A stretch of 64,000 nt of DNA, from NCBI GenBank assembly GCA_021464245.1, contig JADCRB010000002.1, forward strand, positions 5,906,014-5,970,013, read 5' to 3'. The notes beneath the pieces are model-generated. The model had not been told where the DNA came from. It saw nothing but the letters and a program-made list of their open reading frames with translations, and did no database searches. The stretch's first letter is position 1, and every line of letters begins with the position of its first letter. Of the stretch, positions 25,250 through 36,919 are shown in pieces. The DNA comes from Carallia brachiata (Eukaryota; Streptophyta; Magnoliopsida; Malpighiales; Rhizophoraceae). Both the position numbers and the translations under genes were made by a program.

Positions 25250-26390
25250 AAGAAGGGTAGGATGCCTAATGAGCAGAGAATTAACAAACTGGTTTTAATC
25301 TTTAAGAACAAAGAAGATATTTGAGAGTGCTATCTTCTCCTGGTAAACACACTGGTCTGACAACCAATTTGAGTTTATACCAAGTAAATCGACTATGGAA
25401 GCTATCTTTCTTCTTAGAAGATTGATAAAAAACTATCAAGAAAGGAACATGGATCTACACATGGTTTTTATTAACTTAGAGAAAGCTTATGATCGAGTTC
25501 CTAAGCAAGTGATGTGGTGGACAATGAGCAAGAAGAAGGTCCCCACACTATTTATTAATTTAGTGAAAGATATATATGAAAAAGCCATAACTTGAGTAAG
25601 GACAATTGGAGGTGAATCTGCAGATTTTTTCATCACAGTTGGCCTATACTAAGGATCACTTTTAAGTCAGTTTTATTTGTGTTGGTCATGGATGTCTTAA
25701 CAAGTCATATTGAGGATGATATACTACACTGTATGTTGTTTGCAGATGATATCGTCCTTATAGATGAGACGAGGGAGTATTTAGACCACAAGTTAAAAGA
25801 TTGGAGGGACACTCTAGAATCTGAGGTCTAGAATCTGAGGGCTTTAGGTTGAGTTGTATAAAAACCAAGTATATGCATTGCAACTTAAGCAATGCCAGGA
25901 GTGTAGCAGAGCAGACCATTAGGTTGGGTAGGGTAAATATTCTTTGTTGTGACCAATTTCGTTATTTAGGTTATATTATTCAAAAGGATGGCAATATAGA
26001 GGAGGATGTGCTCCATAGGATGAAAGCGAGATGGATAAAATGGAGATGTGTGACTGGAATTCCGTGTGATTACCGAATTCTCTTTAAGTTGAAGGGTAAA
26101 TTCTATCGTACAGTAATTTGTCTAGTGAAACAACAACATGCACAGAAAATGAGTGTCATAGAGATGAGGATGCTTAGATGGATGAGTGGATACTCGAGGA
26201 AGGACCAAATTAGGAATAAGGACATCCGTAACAAAATAGATATAACACTTATTGATCAGAAATTAAGAGAGTAGCAATTGCGTTAGTTTGGACATATCAA
26301 ACGTAGACTAGCGAGTATTTTTTTAACAAAAGGCAACACGATTTAGGTACATAAATTGAGGAAAGGGAAAGGTAGACCCATGGGCTGCCC
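25250..26390 (+). pseudogene. RTE-type LINE reverse transcriptase, broken
   Basis: Reverse-transcriptase motifs appear in order across several frames: MEAIFLLRRLIKNYQERNMD, then VFINLEKAYDRVPKQ (catalytic block A), LLFADDIVLIDETREY (the FADD active site, about 25,739), then YLGYIIQKDGNIEEDVLHRM and a C-terminal part with WRCVTGIPCDYRI and MLRWMSGYSRKDQIRNKDIR. This series matches plant RTE-clade LINEs. Stops and frameshifts break it, and the N-terminal endonuclease is missing, so it is a 5'-truncated, dead copy. Confidence 0.85.
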
Positions 26391-26705
26391 AACCTGTATC
26401 TAGCAGTATACAAATCTATTTGTTTATTTTTTATTTCAAGTTAATTTTACTCATTGTGTGATGTAAAATTATGAATAAGATATACTCATTAAAAAATAAG
26501 AGTTAAATTAGAAATCTCCACAAACATGTAGCAATTAGAAAATGGACTTCAGCCACCATTTATAAACTCTACCCCTTTCTTTGCCTCTTAAATTACAGAA
26601 ACTTTCAATATCTTTATTCTCCACATTAATAGGATTTTGCAAGAAGCAATAATTTTTATAAAATCCCTTGGCGTAAATAATGAATAGGCTATATAACCGA
26701 ATGTC

Positions 26706-29075
26706 ATGAGTTGCTAAGCTGGAACTATCGGGGTTTAAGGACTCACTGTGTAGTTTTTCATGTTAAAAATCTTGTACAACTTCATGTTCCTAGTTTGGCT
26801 TTCTTTATGGAGTCTAGACTGAAAACGTATGAGATGAAAAAAAGTTAAACGCAAACTAGCCTTTCAAAATAGAGTCTTTGTGTATTGCATTGAGTATGGA
26901 CACAGACGTAATGGGGGTCTTGGATTCTTTTGGCATAGCTCGTTAGAGGTACATTTACAATCTCCTTATAATCACTATATAGATGTGCTCCTGGCAGATG
27001 ATTCACTCCTAAATAAATGGTGTTTAATGGGCATATATGGCTAGTTGGAAGATTTACAAAAGTAACGGACATGGATTTGATTAGAAGACTGCGCCAGTAA
27101 TGTTCCTTTCTGTGGCTTTGTGGCGGAGACCTTAATAAGATACTGTATTCCTTTGAAAAAAGGGTAGCGCTCTTTGGATTGCGTAGAAAGATAAAGGATG
27201 CTATTGATTCATGTCAACTTATAGAGCTGAGCTTTTAGGGTTATGCTTTCACATGGTCGAATGCTTGGGTCAAAGAAGATAACATCCAATAATGACTAAA
27301 TAGATTTTTTTGTAGATTGTTCCTTTTGGAATTATTTCCACAGGCTTCTATTCGCCATCTTTCTAGGTTTGGTTCTAACCACCATGTTCTTGAAATTATA
27401 TTAGTAAAACCTCCTTCTTTGATGGTCACAAGAGCAAATTGTTTAGATTTAAGCAGAAGTCATTGAGAGAGCAAGGAGAGAGCAAGGCTTTGATCGAGTG
27501 GTCCATGATGCATGGCATCAAGCTAGGTGTGATCGTTCAATTCATAGGTTGTTGGCTATGCTTGTTTCATATGGAAATCTTTGGCTGTTTGAGGCTGTAA
27601 CCAATTTGGTCATGTGAATTCGAAATTGCGACACATACGACACCAACAAATGCTTCTGGAATAATCATATTCTTCACCAATTAATTTGCAATCCTTTAAA
27701 AATATTCAATCTAATATTGATGAGGTCCTTAAGAAAGAGGAGATCATATGGGCACAAAGAGCAAGAACTACTTGGCTTTGTGAAGGCGATGGCAACACAA
27801 AGTTTTTTCATGCAGCAGCATCATTAAAAAAACAGTAGAATTGTATCAAGAGCATTGTTAACAACTATGGAGACATCATACTGATAATTCAGGAATTGTG
27901 TGGTTTCCAGCAATATTTTGAGAGCCTATTTTCTTTTTATGGCCAAATGGATATGAGCCCTATTCTAAATGCAATCAAACCGTTAGAGGAGATAAATCGT
28001 GTGTTGTGCAGACCATTTACCAAAGAGGATATTTTTCTAACTCTCTAGTTGATGCATCCCACCATGTCATTAGGGCCTGACAGCCTGTTAGCTCTGTTCT
28101 ATCAATATTATTGACACCTAGTGGCAGATGAGTTAGTGTCTTCGGTTCTACAGGTTCTGAATTATGGTGATGATCCAACCCCTTTCAATCACACTTATCT
28201 AACTCTCATCTAAAAGTCTCTGCTCCAAAATCTTGTAAGGACTTTCATCTCATTAGTCTGTGTAATATTGTGTTCTAGTTAGTTACAAAGACTATTGCGA
28301 ATAGGCTAAAGCTTTTTCTCTATCAGATTATTTCTGATTCCCAGAGCACTTTTGTACTGGGGTGCCTTATTACTGATAATTTTCTTATTGCTTTTGAGGA
28401 ATTTTATCAAATAAAATATAGGTCTTTTGGCAAGAAGGGCCATATGGCTCTGAAATTAGATGTGAGTAAAGCATATGATTCGGTTGAATGACGCTTCTTG
28501 GAGGCTATTATCCTTAAATTGGACTTTTATAAAAGATGAGTTCAGTTAATCATACGCTGTGTGTCTATAGTTTCTTACTCTCTATTCATCGATTCAACTC
28601 CTCAGGATGCCTTTATTTCCTCTCGGGGGCCCCATCAAGAGGATCTTCTCTCCCTGTATCTTTTCCTTTTATGTGATGAGGGTTTTTCTTCTTTATTGGA
28701 TGAGGGGGCTTTGGTAGGGAATTACTTGATCTCCATATTGGTTGAGGGGCTCCAACAATTTCCACTTATTCTTCGCAAATGATAGCCTTTGTTTATTAAG
28801 GCGTCATTAGCAGAGTGTACAACTCTCAAATCTATTTTAGCCTTTTAGTGCCCAAGAATGTTAAAAATACAATTTATAATTGTTTGAATGTTACGACTGC
28901 TCGATGTCTAAAAATCTATTTGGGTTTACTAACGCTTGTGAGTTACTCGAAGACGATCTTATCTTTGATAGAGTCAGGAAGAAATTAGTAAGATGGAAAA
29001 AGCTTTTTATCTGTTATTTTGGGGTAATCACCAAGTTATTTTGGGGTAATTTTTTGTTTAAGGAAGATCATTGAC
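26706..29075 (+). pseudogene. L1-type LINE ORF2 (endonuclease plus reverse transcriptase), broken and 3'-incomplete
   Basis: Starts like plant L1 ORF2, with the endonuclease opening SWNYRGLRTHCVVFHVKNLV and then FFMESRLKTYEM. Next comes FPWLCGGDLNKIL (about 27,106) and YAFTWSNAWVKEDN. The reverse transcriptase follows: LVTKTIANRLKLFL, MALKLDVSKAYDSVE (block A), RGPHQEDLLSLYLFLLCDE and a degraded FADD box (FFANDSL, about 28,770). The trail ends with DDLIFDRVRKKLVRWK. Many stops and frameshifts make it non-functional. The usual RNase H or zinc-finger tail is not seen after 29,075, although the 5' end is present, which is the reverse of normal 5' truncation. Confidence 0.87.
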
Positions 29076-32000
29076 CAAAAAAAAAAACTTAAATGAAATA
29101 TTTAGAAATAAGATATTAGAATAAGAGTCAAATTTAAAAATTCATAAGTAATAGTATCAGAGAGCGATAAGTTTCAGTTTATATATTTATTTCTAAAATA
29201 AAAAAATTTAAAAGCGCAACTTAATTATTGGGTAACAAAATGTTACCAGTTATCTAAATGACACATAAATAAAATCAAAAACACATTCTTTCATCTGACA
29301 TATAAATTTATCATTGTTATATCCAATGACCATCATTGCCTCTTCGAGCTATTGATACATTATGTCGTCTTCATCAAATTCTAACGATATGTTGTTTTCA
29401 TCAAATTCATCATCAGATTCAAATTCAGTGGCTTCATCATCATAATCAACAATCCTAAGAGCAAAAATCCTATAAAGCAAAAGTGACATTATTGGCCCAT
29501 TGATATCGATCTCTTCCAAACGGATTTTAAATTCTTTGTAGTCTAAAACTCTATATCCAAAATTTCAATGAATTTCAAACAAATAATCCAATAAATAAAA
29601 AAAGTTAGAAAAAGGCAAATTATCATATAGCATAAAATAAGGATCTTATATGGTAATAGAGGAACTGGTTTTTCCAATGATGGGAGATGCAGCTATGTTA
29701 TGAATGAAGATATATTTTATTTTGTTTCAACTTGAACAATAGTGGGAATTTAGTATTAAGTTAGAAAAAGGCAAATTATCATATGTAGCATAAAATAAGG
29801 ATCCTTTAAGGTAATGGAGGAATTGGATTTTTCTAATTGATGGGAAATGCAGTCATGTTATGAATGAAGTTATTTTTTATTTTGTTTCAGCCTGAACAAT
29901 AGTAGAGTTTAGTGTTCATATATATAACCGAATGTCCTATAAACCATTGGATAATATGCCATGCATCAAAGTATGTGGGCTCATGCATTTTGTATGTATT
30001 ATTAGGCGGTCTTTTGTTTCTTTATATATATATATCCTCAAATTAAACACAGGTATCACAATGTAATATGCAATATGCAGAAGATATATAGTTAATCCAA
30101 TAGTTTGAAAATTTAATATATTTTTCATGATTTAATAGTCTAATTTTCATATAACAATTTTGTATCTATCATTATATACCTACATGACTTTTTCCATTAA
30201 ATACTCTCATGTTGAAAATAAAAGATTCAAGTAATACAAACATGCAATCTCCTTCAAAGCATTTAGTTGATTTAAAAAAGAATAAAAACTCTCGCATTGG
30301 CACATATTTACTTGAAGAAAAAGTTTTATATACCATAGATATCAATGTGGGTGCCATAAACTTTATTATTTGTTACTTATACATACAAATATATTAACAT
30401 TCCGTGAAAATTAGATACGAATATTTGAATTGTCAATTGTACTTAACTCTCAAATATCAACTGTTTGTTGTATTTAAGAATGATGAATCGAATACAACTA
30501 ACAATTAAAATTAAAAATCAATTCTAATAGATGGTTCAAATCTTTTACCTTTAATTTTGTGCATATCTTTTGTTGTGACTTTGTAACAAACTCTTACATT
30601 TATGTGGAACTTCTCTCTTTTAGTGAAAATCAATAGCTACGTCCTTGATTTGAGTTCTCATATTTGGCCCTTAGAGTAAGATTTTTTTTTTTATCTTAAC
30701 CTTTACAATCCACACAATACTTATTGTACTTATGTTAAAGAATAGTTTTAGTTAACTCATATATAAGAAGATTAAAAAAAAAAGTTGAAAATCTTAGCTA
30801 ATTGAATGAATTAATGTAAATCTATTTTTTCAATTCAGTCACGATTTTTAATTTAAAAATTATTGTTGATTTCCTTACCAAACTACTTTCAATTCTTTTC
30901 TAATTTATAAATAGTTGGACAAAAATTTTTAATTGATTTGAATTATCAAATTGTGAACATCCTTACATACATGCATGTCCATATTGTGAATCAAAAAGTA
31001 AAAGTACCATCTTCTTTATGAAATCTCATGGGAGAGTTGTATCATGCACTTAGTCTCTCCAACCAACAACCTAATTATTAATACAATAATTATCATGTAG
31101 CCTAGATTTTCTCTAAGAATTTTCTTATTACATCCAAAATTGCAAGTGACTCTAATAATATACCTCATAAAAAAAATAGAAATTAAACTAGCTTAAAATT
31201 GCCAACCCAAACTCTAGTCATGCATATAATAATAGACAAACTTAAAATATTGACAGTATTTTTTGGTGATAATATTCACTCATGTAAACAAGCAAAAAAA
31301 AAAAAAACAAAGAAGTACAAGGAGTATTATATATCCTTTAATGTAAGGCTTGTTTCTGAATAAGGAAAAAAAAAATTCTATATGACAAATTGCCTCACTA
31401 TCTCAACAATCAAGTTTATCAAATCAAACTCATTTGTCTGACAATTTTTTCTTTTTCATGGAACATTATATCTATAATGTAAAAATTCAACAAAAAAAAA
31501 GTCTACTAAAAATTAAAATTTTGAATTAGGCCCTTATTGAGGGGCAGATCCCTACTCAAATTACATATAATTATATATGTTACTGAAAGTTGTCCCCAAA
31601 AAATTGTCTTACCCTCACACTATTTTTTTTCCTTCGTAACTTTTTTTTTTTCGTCTAGTCCCTTTTTTCACAAGTTTTTCCTTTTTGCACAATCCCTATT
31701 TTTGATAATTTTCAGTCTTATTAATAAATATAAAATAAATGTGGTGAAAATAAAAAAAAAGAAGGTTGACCACACAAACTTAAGCTTTTTCTTTATAAAT
31801 AAATAAATAAATAAACTTTGTAAAAAAAATAACGAATGTGTACATCCCATCACGGTTCATAATTTTGTAGATGGGCACTGTTATATGGGTAAATGCTGGT
31901 GGGCAGATTGTGTCCATAGGCGCCTAATTTGTACAATAGTGAGCATTTTTTGTACAACCATAATAAAAATTGTGATACAAAAAAAAAAAACAGTAATACT

Positions 32001-32931
32001 TTTTTATATTACTTTTTTATCACGTTACGGTTGCACAAAAACTGATCACAATTACACAAATCAGACACGTGTGGATGCAGTTTTCCCACTAGCATTTGCC
32101 ACCAACTTTTTCCATTTGTAGATATCTCAACTGCCCTCTCTTGGGATATTTTTTCTTGATACGCTGCTACTCATATTCTCGCAAAACTTGTCATTTGGTA
32201 ATTCGATTCATGTATCTCTTGTTTGACGGTGTATAAGGTTAAGATTTTCTCACTTTAACCTATAAGCAAGAGTGTTGGTAGATATTTTGCACTAAATATT
32301 GACTAAAATTTTAAATTACTGTTCCACATTAGGGTCTTATTTAATTATAAGTACACTATTTTTCTAAATTAGTGTTCCACATTAAGGCCTTATTTAATCA
32401 TAGGCACAATATTTTTGTTTAGAATAAGTCCTTCACATTTTAGTCGTAAAATAATTCATACTTTTTCCATTATCATACCATTTAAAAAAAAAAAATTGTC
32501 TATAATTAAACAAATTTCAAAATTTTGGGCACCAATTTAAAATTAAATAACACTAGGCGATTTCATATACCTAAACAAGTAGTTATGCAGTTTCACAACA
32601 TTCAATTATTTTTATATTTTTACTTTTTCATAAATTCATTCATTCAATAACTTACATTATATCTTTTTGTAGTTACTTTTAAGTTATTAAAATGAAGTCA
32701 CCAAATGTTTTCTTTTAAGATTTTAAGCATTTTTTTATTTTGTATCTTTTTTTGGACACATAAATGGGTCCTAAAGTGATTGCTTATAAGAAAATATGCT
32801 TCGAACAAATGTCCAATTACTCCAAAAAGAGAAAAATATATATAAATAAAAAATGAAGTTTTGGAAAGCTACCTATAAATATCAGCTAGGGTTAAGACCC
32901 TCGTTAATAGAATATTCTTTTCAGCTGCAAT
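29076..32931. other. AT-rich region, no supported gene
   Basis: Contains a 156-bp tandem duplication (listed separately) and, at 29,340-29,540 on the minus strand, an open stretch encoding a strongly acidic tail (EATEFESDDEFDENN, ending DEDDIMYQ and a stop). I do not recognise this peptide. A diverged direct duplication is also visible at about 32,320-32,420 (gttccacatta...cttatttaat). Nothing else stands out. Confidence 0.45.
29604..29916. repeat. Tandem duplication, two copies of 156 bp
   Basis: gttagaaaaaggcaaattat opens each copy, at 29,604 and 29,760. Both copies then carry gcataaaataaggat, gatgggaaatgcag-like and gttatgaatgaag segments and end near cctgaacaatagt. Similarity is roughly 85% by eye. 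Confidence 0.85.
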
Positions 32932-35900
32932 CTGGCAAGTAGGGCTGTACATTAAACCGCTCAATCCGACCAACCCGACCAAAACCAAATCGAAACCATA
33001 AAAACGGCCTAAAATAGATTGGTTGTGGTTTGTAATTTATTTAAATCGTACTCTATGGTTTGGTTATGGTTTTGAAGATTTAAAAACTGCCAAAAATCGA
33101 ACCGATCGCCTAATTTTACCATGATCTAAAATCATATATGATAGAGAAATAGACCAAATGAAAAAAAATCAAACCATTCTACATCCAACCTAAAAAAATC
33201 TAACTATCTTCATATTCTTATATAACCCAATACAATTAATGGCCCAAAATACACAATTTTTTCAACCCAACATACTAATTGGCGAAAGTGACATTCATTT
33301 GTTGTTCGGCCTCCAACAGGCCAAATTAAAAAAGAAAAAAGATAATAGTAAAAATAGAAAATATTTAAATCTCTCTAACTCTCAACCACACAATTCTCTT
33401 ATCTTTGTACTTGCAACTTTTCCTTTTTTTTCTTGTGTGACTGTTGGAGAGGACGATTCAATCATGATTCCAGTCTAGTTAAATTGAAGATTCAAAGTCA
33501 TTGTTCAAAATTGTTGTTGTCTGGTTGCTAAAGTCACCATTTGAAATCCTTGTAAGTATTATTTTTTTCTTCACCCATCATTCGAAATCTCCATCGTTTT
33601 AATCTTTTTTTTTTTTTTTTGAGAATCCATCGCTGTTAGCTTATTATTAAAATTAAGTATTATTTTTTCCTTTGTTGCTTGAAAGAAGACAACAAACATA
33701 GATTTAAAGCTATGGGGCCAGTACACTCACGTGGGCACATATAAAATGCAATAGACCACCACCACAGAAATTAATTGTTTTCAAAATAACTTTATATGTT
33801 TTTTTACAGTTATTATATTTTTAATCAATATTTGTGTACAGTTATCTTGATAGCTATTACTTTTTTTTTTTGTTAATTAGAGTATTTTCAAAATGATGAC
33901 CTACATGCCTTTTTTTTAGTTCTTACATTTTAAAGTAGTATTTGTATTTAGTTATTTTGATAATTACTTACCCCTTTTTTGTTAACTTTAGATGGATGAC
34001 AGTATTTTTAATGTTGAAATCATCTACTCAACTATAGACTTGGAGCAAGATGTTGAAGTCGACGATGCAGTTGATGATAAAGTTGAAGAAACTAAAAAAG
34101 ATGAAGATGTCAAAACTAATGAAGATATTATACTATCTCCTAAACTGAGAAACTAAAAAAAAAAAAAAAGAAAGCAGAAAAAGAGAAATTATGTGATGCA
34201 ATAAGGCAAACCTTAGCCATATGGGATCATTTTAAAAGATATGATGACAAAATTAATCTCAAAGCCTTTTGCAATTATTGTAACAAAAGTTATGCTAGTC
34301 ATCGAAAAAATAAATGGCACTAGTAACCTTTGGGTACATTTAGACTTTCAGTGTAAGAAATATCTTATAGGATACCTGACAAAAGACGAAAAACCTTTAG
34401 ATTATACTCGTAAGAAAGGAGGTGGTGATGAGGGGTCAGTTATGGGTACTCTAAAGACAGTTAGTTATGATCCTGATATTGCTAGAAGAGAGCTTGCTAA
34501 GATGATTTTTATGGATGAACTTCCTTTTAGTGTTGTTGAGGGAGAAGGGTTTAGAAACTACCCTAAAGCTCTAAGACCTGAATTTTCAGTTCCATCTCGT
34601 GTCACAGTTGTTAGGGATTGCATGAAACTTTTCCTTGAAGAGAAAGAGAAGTTAAAAAAGCTCTTGAAACACCAAAGGGTTTGCCTAACCATAGATGCAT
34701 GGACTTCAGTTCAAACTTTTAATTACATGTGCTTGACTGCTCATTGGGTTGACAATGATTGGTGCTTGATGAAAAGAATCATAAATTTTTGTCAAGTTCC
34801 TAATCACAAAGAAGAAACAATAGGGCAAGCTGTTGATTTGTTTTTGTTGAATTGAGGTATTAAAAAATTATTCATATTAACTGTTGATAATGGTAGCTCA
34901 AATGATTTGACAGTCAAGCATTTGAAAAAGAAGATGAGGACTTGGAAAAGTAATATTTTAGACAATGAATATTTTCATATTGTTGTTGTGCCCACATTTT
35001 GAATCTTATTGTGAAAGAAGGATTAGTTAAAGAAAAAGAGAGCATAATGAAGATAAGAAATGCAGTGAGATATGTGTGATCATCTCTTGCTAGATAACTT
35101 CAAGAGATGTGTGCAACGTGAAGAAATTGAAAGTAAAAGCTTATTGTGCCTAGATGTGGAAACTAGGTGGAATTCCACCTATTTAATGTTGGAGGCAGTA
35201 GGAAAGTTCACAAAAGCATTTGAGCGACTAGAAAAAGAGGACATAAAATAATTACTTTATTTTGATGGTGTTAAAATAAAGGGGCCTCCTAGAGAAGAAG
35301 ATTGGAATAATGCTAAGTGTTTTGTGAAAGTTTTAAAACTTTTTCACCATGCAACTTTACGTTTTTCTAGCTCATTATATGCAACATCGAATGCTTTTTT
35401 TGGTAAGATTATCGGGATTCATGAGAAGCTCTCTCAATTTCGTAACGGTGATGATGTGAGTTTGAGACTTATGAGAACTAGAATGATGCTGAAATTTGAG
35501 AAATATTAAAAAAATTTCAACAATATCAACTTTTTATTATATGTTGCTATTGTTTTAGACCCTTGTTACAAGATGAAGCATGCCAAATTCTGCTTTAGAC
35601 AAGCTTATGATTCTAAGATGGCTGTCGATTTTAGTGAGAGGGTAGAGTTAACTTTGATGAGATTGTATGCTCATTACAATGTTGTTGAAGAAGATGCGAA
35701 TTGTGGTTTGAGTAAACTAACTAGTATGTTGTCCAATGACATGGAATCTAAGGTTGAGGAAGAGGATGATGATGATGCACACATATCGTTGGCTTCCATG
35801 TTTGAAAAACATCTAGAATCTGAAGAGGATGGAGAGAGCAAATCAGAAGTATAAAAATATTTAGAAGATGGTGTTGAAAAGAATGTTGACCAATTTAGTG

Positions 35901-36060
35901 TATTAAGATTGTATAAAGGGAACTCAAACAAGTTTTTTGTTGTGTCAAGAATAGCAAATGATATATTATCTATACTAATTTCTACTGTTGCACCTGAGTC
36001 AACTTTTAGCACTAGTGGCAAAATCTTAGACCAGTTTAGGAGTTCATTATCTCCTGCAAC

Positions 36061-36919
36061 TAGGGACGGATCCAGTATAGGACGAGGGGGGCAGTTGCCC
36101 CCCTTGACTTTTTCTTTATAATATATTTATCCATGCAAATATGAATTCATAGCATAATTTGGCTCAGTGGTTTGTGACTTTGCCACCTGCATTTCCGCGC
36201 CCCTGCCCCGGGTTCGAGCTTTCACTGACACACTTCGGCTTTTATTTTCTTTTTCTCATTGGTTGGAGGCTTTTTCCTTTTCTTTCTCTTTTTTTTTTTT
36301 TGTTTTTTCTTTCCTAAGAGCCCTTTTTACTTTATTTTTTATTGGTTTTCCAAAATTGCAATTCAAATCCATCTTTTCCCTTTCTTTGGGTTTCTAGGTT
36401 TACAATTTTGTTTTCTAAAATTAATTACATTGATTTTTTTCATTAATTTCCAAAAAATTTCTGAATAAACTTTTTCTTATTTTTATACTGTCTTTCAAGA
36501 AATATTTTATATTTTAGTAAAATAAATTATTAGCAATAGAAATTAAAAAAATCTAAAAACACATTGTATACTTTAAACATATATTTATTTTAGATTGACT
36601 TTAACCTTTTTTTTGTGTTTGATAACTTTAATTTTTTTATCGATTACAACAATTACTATAAAAAAATTATTATGCAATCAAATAAAAGATACAAGACTAA
36701 ATAATTGAATAGTTACTTATATAAAAAATTTATTTGATTACATAAAAAATAAAAAGATAATTTTAAAATATTAAAACTCATATATTACAATTATAATATT
36801 AATTAGTGAAAATAATTAATATAATTTTTTTTATATTTCATCGTATATATTGATTTTATTATTATGTTTACACACATAAAATTTGCCCCCTCTCAAAATT
36901 TATTCTGCATCCGTCCCTG
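36061..36919. mobile_element. Nested non-autonomous hAT-type element in the transposase gene
   Basis: It interrupts the transposase reading exactly between SSLSPAT and TVESFVCG. The flanks are cctgcaac (36,053-36,060) and cctacaac (36,920-36,927), 7 of 8 matching. The left end tAGGGACGGATCCAG pairs with the right end's reverse complement CAGGGACGGATGCAG. The ends enclose a ggggggcagttgcccccc block near the left side. No transposase is encoded. Its subterminal part holds a tRNA-like box pair (separate entry). Confidence 0.83.
36160..36221 (+). promoter_or_regulatory. tRNA-like A box and B box inside the nested element
   Basis: TGGCTCAGTGG at 36,160-36,170 fits the RNA polymerase III A-box consensus, and GGTTCGAGCT at 36,211-36,220 fits the start of a B box, about 40 bases later. 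No full tRNA cloverleaf can be drawn. This resembles the head of a tRNA-derived SINE captured by, or ancestral to, this element family. Activity is unproven. Confidence 0.4.

Noticed and set aside
29140..29175. atagtatcagagagc resembling a Met-tRNA primer-binding site
   Set aside because: No LTR end lies just before it and no gag/pol follows.
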